Translations under genes and position numbers: made by a program | Origin: Salticus scenicus | Lineage: Eukaryota; Arthropoda; Arachnida; Araneae; Salticidae | Reading direction: 5' to 3' | Assembly: GCA_963930645.1 (NCBI GenBank) | Contig: OZ005648.1 | Location: 274,088,403-274,152,402 of the forward strand | Length of the DNA: 64,000 bases | Shown here: in pieces, positions 1-9,460 of the stretch | Numbering within the stretch: the stretch's first letter is position 1 | Layout of the letters: each line of letters starts with the position of its first letter | The notes under the pieces: generated by a model | What the model was told of the DNA's origin: nothing | The model's database searches: none | The model's input: the letters and a program-made list of their open reading frames with translations, nothing else

Positions 1-690
1 GGGATTTTCTTATGTTATTAGCGGCCCGCGTATGCGCTGCCGCCGGCACCGGGGTCACAAGCCAGAGTTTCGTTCAGTTCGAGGTGATTTTTTTGTTACA
101 TCTCATTATTTTTTTCGCGATGCTTTTATTTAAAAATAGAAATTCAAACAAAATCGAATTAAAGAGATAAATCATACAAATTTAATGTTCATTTAAGGTT
201 ATTATCATGGGCCCGGGCAATGCCGAGCGGGTTCGTTTGGTTCCAGGTTAATTTTGGGGAAATTTTTCATATTATTAGCGACCCGCGTATGCGCTGCTGC
301 AGGCATCGGGGTCACAAAGCAGAGTTTCGTTCGGTTCGAGGTAATTTTTTTGAGATTATTTTTTTTCGCAATGCTTTTATTTAAAAATAGAAATTCAAAC
401 AAAATCGAATTAAAGGTATAAATCATACAAATTTAAGTTTCATTTAAGGTTATTATCATGGGCCCGGGCAACGCCTGGAGGGTTCGTTCGGTTCCAGGTT
501 AATTTTTGGGAATTTTTTCATGTTATTAACGGCCCGTGTATGCGCTGCTGGAAGCACCGGGGTCACAAGGCAGAGCTTCGTTCAGTTCGAGGTAATGTTT
601 TTGCTACAGCTGATTATTTTTTCGTGATGCTTTCATTTAAAAACAGAAATTCAAACAAAATCGAGTTATAGATATAAAATCATACAAATT
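1..690. repeat. Helentron-like tandem monomers, block 1
   Basis: Three imperfect head-to-tail monomers of about 250 bp. Each contains a GGGCCCGGGC palindrome (near 209 and 461), then GGGTTCGTTCGGTTCCAGG, a GC-rich stretch with GCGTATGCGCTGC, CACCGGGGTCACAA and CAGAG..TTCGTTC, and an AT-rich part with CAAAATCGA. The reading frames here are by-products of the repeat and are not conserved between monomers. The same monomers recur at 1900-2755. The motif pair GACCCG and CGTTGCCCGGGCCC on the minus strand resembles ends of arthropod Helentron/HINE elements; that assignment is inference. Confidence 0.7.
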
Positions 691-699
691 TAAGGTTCA

Positions 700-861
700 T
701 TTCTATTTATAAGCATTTTTCTGAATTTCTTTTTTTTAAGTGAAATGTCGTAAATTAAATTAAAAGTTTTAACTTGAAATACATTTAAATAATGGTACTA
801 CGATTTTTGAAACATTACGCTCAATAAAATGACAGTCGAATTCGACGGGTTCCAGCTAGTC
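700..861. repeat. Array flank with Helitron-like CTAG-T terminus, copy 1
   Basis: A 160-bp flank repeated at 2869-3031. Both copies end with a 12-bp palindrome GTCGAATTCGAC (one base changed in copy 2 context), about nine bases, then CTAG followed by T. Helitrons end in CTRR before a host T with a hairpin roughly ten bases upstream, so the layout fits a Helitron/Helentron 3' end. No Rep/helicase is present, so a non-autonomous element is likely. Confidence 0.55.
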
Positions 862-1010
862 TATATATTAATTTGAAACATGTTTTTGTCTGTCTCCACT
901 AAATTGAAAGAACGGCTAGGTGTAAAAATTTGGTTGAGGTGTCTAAAAAAAGGTCTTGGTCTGTAGATATGTTATGAAAAGAGAAAAATAAAAAAAGTCG
1001 CCCCGTAATA

Positions 1011-1056
1011 TATGTTTAATCCCTGCCCCCCTGGGGGGGGGCAGGGATTAAACATA
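1011..1056. repeat. Perfect 20-bp inverted repeat with G-rich loop
   Basis: Arms 1011-1030 and 1037-1056 are perfectly complementary (left arm TATGTTTAATCCCTGCCCCC), separated by six bases. No U-run follows and no gene is adjacent, so it is not called a terminator. It could be a small foldback element or simply a C/G-run expansion around an inverted repeat. Confidence 0.7.
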
Positions 1057-1238
1057 CATTGGCGAGCATAACTCAGCTCCAAATTAATTCACGGTGAAGA
1101 AATTGTACATGGGGGGGACTAGACTCGAATACTAAAAAATCAATATCTCCGATTTCGGAATTTTCAATTTTAAAGGGGGGGGGGAAGTAGTTTTGAAGGG
1201 GGGAGGGGGAAATTAGTTTTAGAGGGAAATCCGTTCTA

Positions 1239-1860
1239 GACCCACACATGTAGCACCTTATTTTAATGGTCGTGAAATTTGATGTTGATTGGGGATGTTT
1301 GTATACAATATAGGGCGCCCTCTGGTGGTGAGAAAGGGAACTAGGTGATTTTGTAGTAGGCCCTATCATGTTGCACCTTATTTTAAAGGTCTTGGTCCTG
1401 ACCGTTGGTGATGTTCGTAAGAGAACACAGTGTGCCCCCTGGTGGTGGAAGTGCAACTAAAGGATTTTGCAGTTGTCACCACCATGTTTCACCACCTTAA
1501 TTGAAAGGTCTTGGAAATTCAAAGCGATTGTTGATAAAGGTCTTGAAATTTCATGTTAATTGGAATGTTTGTATGCAATATAGTGCGCCCCCTGGTGGTT
1601 AAAAATGGAACTAGGTGATTTTGCAGTAGACCCTATAATGTTATAACTTATTTTAAAGGTCTTGATATTTCTTGATCGTTGGTGTTGTTCGTATAGAACA
1701 TGCTGTGCCCCCTGGCGGTGGAAAGTGTAACTAAAGGATTTTGCAGTTGACACCACCATGTGACACCTTATTTGAAATGTCTTGGAAATTCAAGGCGATT
1801 GGTGGTGTTCGTATACAACATACTGCGCTCCCTGATGGAGGAAAGGGGATTTGGCAGCGC
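1239..1860. repeat. ~118-bp minisatellite
   Basis: Five degenerate units marked by GCGCCCCCTGGTGGTG-like boxes near 1315, 1433, 1586, 1705 and 1824. Spacing is about 118-119 bp, except one gap of about 153. Each unit also has GGATTTTGCAGT.GAC and CACCTTATTTTAAAGGTCTTGG. Apparent minus-strand reading frames of 67-127 codons across this block repeat the same words and are not genes. Confidence 0.75.
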
Positions 1861-1899
1861 GTGCGTAGCATGCCTGCTATACGGTGCCGCAGTCACAGG

Positions 1900-2755
1900 C
1901 AGCGGTAACACGAGTCAGAGGTTCGTTCGGTTCAAGGTTTATTTTTGAGAATTTTTTATGTTATTAGCGGCCTGCATATACGTGCCGCAGGCACTGGGTC
2001 ACGAACCCGAGTTCCGTTCAGTTTGAGGTATTTTTTTTTAATTACAGACGATTATTTATTTATTTATTTATTTATTTGTGTGTGTGTGGGTGATGTTTTC
2101 ATTTAAAAATAGAAATTCAAACAAAACCGAGTTAAAGATATAAAACCATACAAATTTAAGGTACATTTAAGGTTGTTATCATGGGCCCGGGGAATGCTGG
2201 GCTGGTTCGTTCCGTTCTAGGTTAATTTTTTGGAATTTTTTCATGGTACTAGCGGTCCGCGTATACGCTGCCGCAGGCACCGGGATCACAAGGCAGAGTT
2301 TCGTTCGGTTCGAGGTTTTTTTTTTTATTTTTTTTATTTTTTTTTTGTTACAGCTGATTATTATTATTATTTTTTTTTTTTTTTCGCAATGCTTTTATTT
2401 AAAAATAGAAATTCAAACAAAATCGAGTTAAATATATAAAATTATACAAATTTAAGGTTCATTTAATGTTATTATCATGAGCCCGGGCATTGACGAGCGG
2501 GTTCGTTCGGTTCCAGGTTAATTTTTGGGACTTTTTTTATGTTGTTAGCGGCCCATGTATGCGCTGCCTCAAGCACCGGGGTTACAAGACAGAGTTTCGT
2601 TCGGTTCGAGATAATTGTATTTTTACAGATGATTATTGTGATGCTTTCATTTAAAAACAGAAATTCAAACAAAATCGAGTTAAAGGTATAAACTAATACA
2701 AATTTAAGGTTCATTTACGGTATCATGGGCCCGGGCAACGCCGGACGGGTCAGCT
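1900..2755. repeat. Helentron-like tandem monomers, block 2
   Basis: Further copies of the 250-300 bp monomer seen at 1-690, with GGGCCCGGG-type palindromes near 2182, 2480 and 2726. The block stops at GCCGGACGGGTCAGCTAAC. Read on the minus strand this begins TTAGCTGACCCG, close to a sequence common at Helentron/HINE starts in arthropods. A T-rich tract near 2320-2385 is an expansion within one monomer. Confidence 0.7.
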
Positions 2756-2868
2756 AACATATAGTCTTAGTATTAAACGAAATAGAAAATAAAAAATAGC
2801 ATCTGTTTATTTGGAGTCAGTTTGACGTCACATTGACAGTACTTTGTAGAAAGTGATGTTATATATAG

Positions 2869-3031
2869 TATTTCTATTTATAAACATTTTTCCGACTTTC
2901 TTTTTTTAAGTGAAATGTCGTAATGTATATTAGATGTTTCAACATGACATACATTTAAATAATGATGCGACGATTTTTGAAACATTACGGTCAATAAAGT
3001 GATCGTCGAATTCGACAGGTTCCAGCTAGTT
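2869..3031. repeat. Array flank with Helitron-like CTAG-T terminus, copy 2
   Basis: Second copy of the flank at 700-861, sharing TTTTTTTAAGTGAAATGTCG, ACGATTTTTGAAACATTACG and the terminal TTCCAGCTAGT. Having the same flank after both monomer blocks suggests two related insertions, or a duplication of the whole element. Confidence 0.55.
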
Positions 3032-3299
3032 GTATTTATAATTAGATGTTACTGTAAATTGATAGGCTTTTTTTTTTTTTTTTTTTTTTTTTTTGCTACT
3101 GTACATATATTAGCCGTGGGGTGGCACTGCTATTATTCACTTTTGCGATTTTCCAGAAGGCTATACCTCATCATCGATTGGTTGAAAAAATGCATCAAAA
3201 TGTATATGTAAAGTGTCTATTGTAAGAAGTTATGTTAATTAAATTTTTCTGCCTGAAATCCGTTAGAAGTGTTGTTGTATAGAATGATATATATAAAAC

Positions 3300-4450
3300 A
3301 AAGTTTTGCGAGGGCCACAGCATTCAGCATCTTAGTTTTCAACACTTTCCAACAAGGTTGACTTATCACTTTTCAACAAGGTTGAAAAGTGTCAATGATT
3401 TCAGTTTGTGTGTCTGTTCGTCTGTCTGTCCGCGCTCTAACTCCCGTAAATATTAATGGAAGTTCTTGAAACTAATATATATTATTCAAGTTCACTATCG
3501 GATATTCCCTATCGAAAATGGAGTAAATACCTCTACTGGTTTGTATACAGGGACACCTGAAAGTATTCCAAAGCGTTGTGTTGTATGAAAGGTATTTCTG
3601 TAAACCTGAAAGGTATTTCTGTAATACTTTAATATCTTTACTTTACACAAATCTTAATGAAATTGAGATATGTTATTGAACTTCACTATCGGGTTTATTG
3701 ATAGAAAATGGAGTAAATACCATCATTAGTTTATGTACAGGAGCATCCGAAAGTATTCCAAAGCATTGCGTTCTAGAAGAATTATTTCTATATACCAAAT
3801 TTTAATGACTTTACTTTGCATAAATCTTAATGAAACTGAAATATGTTATTCGTACGCACAAAAGAATGCCTTCTAGATAATATAGTATGATTAGCATCAG
3901 ATTTACAGGGCTACACAAAAATATTCAGTTACATTAAGGACTATTATTGGAACTTCAGTGGAATTGCATTTTCGTTTACATTAAGCCTTTTTAACACTTT
4001 CTCACAATTTTTAAGTATGGCTATGATTTCGATTTGTATATCTGTCTGTCCATCTGTCTATCTGTCCGTCCTCCAGCGTCCATAAATATTTTCGGAATTT
4101 AAAAAAAAAAAAAAAAAAAAATGATATATATTATTCAAGTTTATTATGGAATGTTCCCTATTTAAAATGGCATTAATAGGCTCTATATAAGTGGTTTGTA
4201 TAAAGGGACATTAAAAAAAATGCCAATGCACCGTGTTTTAGAACAAACATTTTTATAAATCAGATTTAAATAATCTTCTGTTGCAAATATCGTAAAGAAA
4301 TTGACATTTATTGTTAATATGCTAACATAATATTTTGTATAGAGTATGATATGGTGAACCTTTAGATTTACAAGGCTACATAAAAATATTTAGATTTATT
4401 AAGGGTTGCAATTAGAATTTAAGGGCTGCATTTTCTTTTGTTTTAAGCAT
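3300..4450. repeat. Degenerate tandem repeat, ~180-bp and larger units
   Basis: Degenerate repeats of a segment with TTCACTATCGG, AAAATGGAGTAAATAC, GTACAGG and GAAAGTATTCCAAAGC occur near 3480, 3665 and 4130. The block begins with a small hairpin (CACTTTTCAACAAGGTTGAAAAGTG near 3368, described here in parts) and GTCTGTCTGTCC. A related segment lies at about 51400-51560 in the opposite orientation. No gene is seen. Confidence 0.6.
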
Positions 4451-4529
4451 TTTTAACACTTTCCAGCAATGTTTAACTGTGATTATGAATACAATTAGTT
4501 TATTTGTATGTCTTTTCAGTTCTTTTGTC

Positions 4530-6540
4530 TGTCCGTTGTGTGATAACGTAGGCAAAGAACATTGAAAGTTATATGATACAACAAGTACGTACAGTGGAAA
4601 AATGTTAATAATCAATGCGTACCGCAGGATTTTTCGTTCTTGTTTGAACTGTATTCGAGCGGAAAAATTTCCAGTTTCATTTCGGAAGATTTTGAAACTC
4701 CATATACATCTGCTAACTATATTATCTTTGCATGCGAAAGAAATTACTTGTAAATTTTGATATATTAGTTCAATCAAAGAATTTAAGAGAGTAATTTTAA
4801 TTTGGTACCATAACATTTTGCTAATTATGATTATAATTTTGAATAATACCCTCCCCCCCCCCCCTTCATGAGGCTGAAGTTGTAAAAATAGTGATTTGCT
4901 AAACGAAATATTTGCTTTCACTGAGACAGCCTCCGTATTTATCATTATTATACATGTTTGATTTTTAATAGGTAAATATTATTCCTTAAAAATGAGCTTT
5001 CTATTATTTTCAAGAATATAAACTTGAAATAATTATTTAAAAGGTTGCATTAATTATTAAAATTTACTATTATGTGTTTCTGCTTAAAAAAGCGTATGTT
5101 TTCAATCACACAATTTAACGAAAAATTAAATATATTAAGAAAAATGGCTAGTATTTGTCTAATATGCGTTTGGATATGGTTATATCCCTCAAACCTCGCG
5201 TGAATATCGGCTATTCTCTTTAGAAAGACCTCTACGGAGGGCATCTCACCTTGACCTAGGTCCTTCGATTAGTTAATTAGCTTTAACCTCTTTACCAGTA
5301 TACCTCCTCCATGACGAATTTGGTGGTTGTGTATAAGCTCCTCTAGCTTGGAATCTCACCAAACTTGATATGTAATAAACTTTCTGAAAAACCATGTATA
5401 CTAAATTTTGGTCTGACAGACTGACTGCTGATACTATACAGCATTTTTCATGATTTTCCACGAACTTTTTTTCATGATCGACATGTAGTGTAGTGGATGT
5501 AATCGTGATGTTTGATTTCTATTTCAAGAATCTGTTTTTGGACAATCACGTTCACATTAGTACAAGCAAATAAAAAGCTAAAGATAACTAGCTAGAACCA
5601 TGACTACTCGTTTGTCGTCTAGAGATAAACACAGATTTATTTTGATTAAACGATTTGTTTTATGTATCTGATTTAGATACACGAGTAAATAAAGTTAAAA
5701 CCTACCATAACTAACTATTTATATGACCTTTGGGTTGAGCATATTGATTTTCTTGGAATATATTAATCACGGAAAAGTCAAATTTAGTAACGTATCTCAA
5801 TGAACACCGTAAAAAAAACGTATCATTTTTGTTGGGAAACGACCACAAAACTGGAAGGTATTGTTCCATATCAGATTAATGTGGATCGGAACTCTAATAA
5901 AACAAATCCTTCAAACGACACAGAATTTTCAGTAATTTATGTAAATTTACGATATTTTTTAAGCAAACAAACACTATAAAAATACAGTACAAGTTTTAAA
6001 AATAATATATATTTTTAAAAAATCTGATATGGGCCCCACATGACTTCCTTACACACCCATTGGAAAATACATATACTAGTTACGAAAACATTGACAACTT
6101 TGTGTGAAGTAACCAGTTCGTAAATAAACAGGCAGGTTCTGTTATATTTTATATCTCGATAGCACAGATAATAATTATTTCTTTCAACGCTAATGTCACA
6201 CATTTATATTTAACCATATGTTTCAATAAAATCAATTTTACAGGTTATAATAAAGAAGAAAAATCTTCTTATAACCTGTATTCTTTTTCTGAGCCTCCGT
6301 TCATTAGTTATTGTTTCAACAGCGAAGTATCTAAATTGGCATTCTCTTATTCTGTAAAGAAATTTCTGTTAATTACGAAGTAAACAGATTCTTCACTCAA
6401 TGAAGACATCGTGAAATATGCTTTTCTTGATATTTAATAAAAGAATTAAAGAAAGAAAAAAAAAGTTAATTTAAATCACGGAGCAGATAAAAACGCTCCG
6501 ATAGCCAAGAAAGTTACATTTTCACTTGACGAAAAAATAC
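4530..6540. other. AT-rich stretch, no gene seen
   Basis: Only short AT-driven reading frames without recognisable domains are present. Two details stand out. There is an inverted repeat at about 6239-6282 (ACAGGTTATAA ... TTATAACCTGT). At about 6020-6060, CTGATATGGGCCCCACATGA matches a segment at about 21935-21960, so it is an interspersed repeat fragment. Confidence 0.6.
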
Positions 6541-6545
6541 ATGTA

Positions 6546-6683
6546 CAGTCGGTAACTAAAGTCTCCGAACACTAGCAAAAATTCCTATATAAAAAAAGTA
6601 CACTTAATACAGTTTTGTTAAATAAATCCTTGTCGAATCCTGTTTTTAGACTGCTAGTGATCGGAGACTTTTGTTACCGAATG
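6546..6683. mobile_element. 138-bp mariner-type MITE (CAGTCGGTAAC ends)
   Basis: The terminal inverted repeat begins CAGTCGGTAACTAAAGTCTC on the left and is matched on the right by GAGACTTTTGTTACCGAATG. TA flanks both sides (6544-6545 and 6684-6685), the usual Tc1/mariner target duplication. Its interior AGTACACTTAATACAG / TAAATAAATCCTTGTCGA is shared with the MITE at 9073-9292, although the outer ends differ. Confidence 0.8.
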
Positions 6684-6920
6684 TACATAAGAGCAGGTGC
6701 GCTGGTTGCGCAGTGGGTGAATTTGTGGGGCATGCGCAGATGCCAGATTTATTTACTTTAGAATTTATATGGAAAAAAAAAGTTTTTTTGAGAGTTCGTG
6801 AAATATATATTGGGCAGATAATTTTTATATTATTTAACAGGTTCCAGTACATGAACATTCCTAAAAACAAGCCAAAAAGATATTAATTGAAATTTAATTT
6901 TCCGACTGAGTGAAAATAAT

Positions 6921-6992
6921 GCCTGGACCGGGAGTCGAACCCCGGATCTTTGACTTACAAGGTCAAGGCTCTATCAATTGAGCTATCCAGGC
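6921..6992 (-). tRNA. tRNA-Thr(UGU), putative
   Basis: A 72-nt cloverleaf reads on the minus strand. It has a perfect 7-bp acceptor stem GCCTGGA/TCCAGGC, a D arm GCTC/GAGC, an anticodon stem TTGAC/GTCAA with loop CTTGTAA (anticodon TGT), a five-base variable loop and T loop TTCGACT. The A box TAGCTCAATTG and B box GGTTCGACTCC are both present, and a TTTT run follows directly downstream as a Pol III terminator. One T-stem pair looks like G-G. It could be a working tRNA gene or the head of a tRNA-derived repeat, since the surrounding unit is duplicated. Confidence 0.75.
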
Positions 6993-7207
6993 CGACAACC
7001 GGTCAGCATTACTCACTCAGACAACCTTTAAGCAGAAACATCTCTGGTCTATCATGTAGATAGGTCGACAGAAATAAGCCGCAGGAAATGGAAAACACCA
7101 TTAAACAATGGGAGAAAGAAATATAATTTTTATTAAAATCGCACAATCAACTGTGAAAGAAAATCATATTAATTGAAATTTAGTTTTTCCGACTGAGTGA
7201 AAATAAT

Positions 7208-7279
7208 GCCTGGACCGGGAGACGAACCCCGGATCTTTGACTTACAAGGTCAAGGCTCTATCAATTGAGCTATCCAGGC
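7208..7279 (-). pseudogene. tRNA-Thr(UGU)-like copy with altered T loop
   Basis: This is the duplicate of the tRNA at 6921-6992, identical in acceptor, D and anticodon arms. Its T loop reads TTCGTCT: the near-invariant A58, which is also part of the B box, is changed to T. That should weaken Pol III recognition and tertiary folding, so I call it a probable pseudogene. The TTTT terminator is kept. Confidence 0.7.
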
Positions 7280-7395
7280 CGACAACCGGTCAGCATTACT
7301 CACTCAGACAACCTTTAGGCAGAAACATCTCTGGTCTATCATGTAGATAGCTCGGCAGAAAACAGCCGCAAGAAATGGAAAACACCATTAAACAA

Positions 7396-7476
7396 TGGGA
7401 GAAATAAATACAATTTTTATTAAATTGTGTGTGATTGATTGTGTGATTTTAATAAAAATTGTATTTCTTTCTCCCA
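7396..7476. repeat. 29-bp inverted repeat closing the tRNA duplication
   Basis: The left arm 7396-7424 (TGGGAGAAATAAATACAATT...) and right arm 7448-7476 match at 28 of 29 positions in inverted orientation around a 23-base spacer. The arm belongs to the tail of the tRNA-bearing unit, so the duplication ends in a short inverted copy of itself. Confidence 0.75.
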
Positions 7477-7606
7477 TTTTGTTTGTCTTGTTTGTCTTGC
7501 TGAGTATTGTCTAATAACTTTTTTAGCTCGTTTTCTGTTGAGGTGTCTTGCTTGAATCCGAATTAATTAGAGTTCCAATGTTTAGAGATTGCGATACAAT
7601 ACTTCC

Positions 7607-8345
7607 TTTGAAACCTTTGGACGGCCCCTGCCTGCCTGGGCTTGGCCAAGCTTAACGGGTTGGATGCCGTCCGCCGGAGCAAATAAATCGCCAGATCACC
7701 GCGTGGAAGCTGCTGGGCAGCAATGTAACTAGAACGCCAAAGCTCAGGAATTGCAGCACGCTCCAGATGTTAAGGAATTTGGAATAAGTGCACTAACTAG
7801 CTGAGAGTCGAAATAACCGGAATTATACAAAATTAAAACAATTTTGAATTTAGGCAGGGAGGAAAAAAAAAAAAAAACGCTGGGGGAACCGCTAAAGTTA
7901 GTTGTGCACACAATAATTAAAGCCGAAAGAGGAGGCCATTTGAAAAGGGGAAGGGGACAAAACTTATGATTTTAGAAAGACGAGGGAGGAACAATGAGAT
8001 TATAATTAAAAAAAAAATTACGTGAAGCCACTGGGGGATGGAAGACAGTTTTGGGCGCATAGCGAAAATTTTGAAGTTTTTGAAGTGGCAAGGCCTAATC
8101 CTAATTGGGAGGGAAATTACTATGCACAGGGAGGCCGAATGGAGAAGAGAAAGAGGGACCATCGCAATTTTGATCCACCACGGGGGGATTGTTCCCCGCG
8201 TTGGTAGCCCGACGACTGCTAAACGACCCCATCGAGCACTTGACGGTGCAGCACAGATTAACGAGGACCAGACACCGCCACACCCTCGTAAAAATAAATA
8301 AATAAATAAAAATAAATAAATAAATAAATAAATAAAATAAATAAA
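7607..8345. repeat. AATA-tailed retroposon-like repeat, copy A
   Basis: Matches 24577-25490 in the same orientation from GAAACCTTTGGACGGCC to CACCCTCGTAAAAAT, followed here by a long (AATA)n-type tail. It lacks two blocks present in the other copy, corresponding to about 24681-24796 and 24842-24927. No open domain is seen. The A/T-rich simple tail suggests reverse-transcriptase mobilisation (a SINE or LINE 3' end); the class is unknown. Confidence 0.65.
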
Positions 8346-8544
8346 TAAAATTAAAATGATAATGAAAATAAATAAAAATAAAGTAAAAATAAAATAGAAT
8401 AAAAATAAAATAAAAATATAGAATAAATAAATTAATTAAAGTAGGTAAGTACTTAAATTAAAATTGGTGCGGGTCAAAACTTGGTGAGTACCAAAAAGAA
8501 ATGTGACAGGAAATAGTTCTAGGCTTAACAAGGAAAGTATTACC

Positions 8545-9460
8545 CCTCCTTATACTTTGCATAAGGAAGTAAAAACTATCCTGGTTCAGTTTGAGGGCGT
8601 ATATTGACCATCGGATGGTGTTTTTCAGTCACATTTTTAATGATGCGTGCTTGGTGGTAGGTAACTTTATCAAAGTTTTATGGCATGCAATCACATTAAA
8701 TTTTATGTGAGATACTTATTCGAAAGAACAGTGCTGTCGAAATTCTATCGTATCAACCGATTGCCGGCTAATGCTGTGCAGCTTTTTCCGTAATTGACAT
8801 ATAGTGAATGTAACGATAGGTCACGTATAATGCCAAAACCTTTATATTTTTCGTCATTATGATTATAATTTTCGTAAATATTTTCAAAACGGAAAGTCAC
8901 AGAAAAACCAAAAAGGAAGGTGCACAACTAGATGTTTTAAGAAACCTATGTATAGGTCCTATATACCAATTTGCAACGTTCCACGTCCAACCGTTTTTGA
9001 GTTATGCGAGATACACACACACATGCACGCACACACATACGTGCATACAGACGTCCCGAAAAATCGTAGATACAGTCGGCTGCAAAATTATTCTAGCACA
9101 AGCAATATTCCTTGCCAAAAAAAAGTACACTTAATACAGCTTTGTTAAATAAATCCTTGTCGAGCTCGAGTCATGTTCTTAATCAGTCTAAGAACATGAT
9201 TCGACAAGGATTTACTTAGCAAAACAGTCTTAAGTGTACTTTTTAAATATAGGAATTATTGGCTGGTGCTCGAATAATTTTGCAGCCGACTGTATATCTG
9301 AAAAAGGAGCTAGTATCAAGACCAAATTTGGAGATGTACAGCTAGATGTCATTACAGTCACAGATAAATATGAATTTACAACATTCTACGATTATTCATT
9401 TTTGAGCTATGCGAGACATAAAATCCATTTCATAAATACTTTGTATGAGGAAGTAAAAAG
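8545..9460. repeat. Hairpin-ended interspersed repeat, copy 1
   Basis: Starts near CCTTATACTTTGCATAAGG-AAGTAAAA and ends near CTTTGTATGAGGAAGTAAAA. In between are CCAAAACGGAAA-type words, GGTGCACAACTAGATGT, CCAACCGTTTTTGAGTTATG, a CACACA tract and GACGTCCCGAAAAATCG. A diverged copy lies at 22715-23149. The repeat is interrupted by the MITE at 9073-9292. Short reading frames here are not conserved between copies. Confidence 0.65.
9073..9292. mobile_element. 220-bp full-length foldback MITE (mariner type)
   Basis: Terminal inverted repeats CAGTCGGCTGCAAAATTATT (left) and AATAATTTTGCAGCCGACTG (right), with TA on both sides (9071-9072, 9293-9294). Nearly the whole element folds back on itself: AGTACACTTAATACAG, AAATCCTTGTCGA and CATGTTCTTA are all repeated in inverted order around a central AATCAG. 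It is inserted in the repeat at 8545-9460. Confidence 0.85.

Larger units (their letters stand above)
6881..7430. repeat. Tandem ~287-bp unit carrying a tRNA
   Basis: Two head-to-tail copies (about 6881-7166 and 7167-7430), each holding one tRNA-like sequence. Around each tRNA the flanks form an outer inverted repeat: GACTGAGTGAAAATAATG on the low side and GCATTACTCACTCAGAC on the high side. The second copy ends in an inverted segment (see 7396-7476). The unit looks like a local tRNA-locus duplication or a small tRNA-bearing repeat. Confidence 0.8.

Noticed and set aside
1073..1759. Minus-strand open frames of 127 and 67 codons
   Set aside because: They run through a 118-bp minisatellite and repeat the same words; no domain.
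4412..4945. 177-codon minus-strand frame
   Set aside because: AT-rich codons, includes a G-run at one end and overlaps interspersed repeats; no recognisable family.
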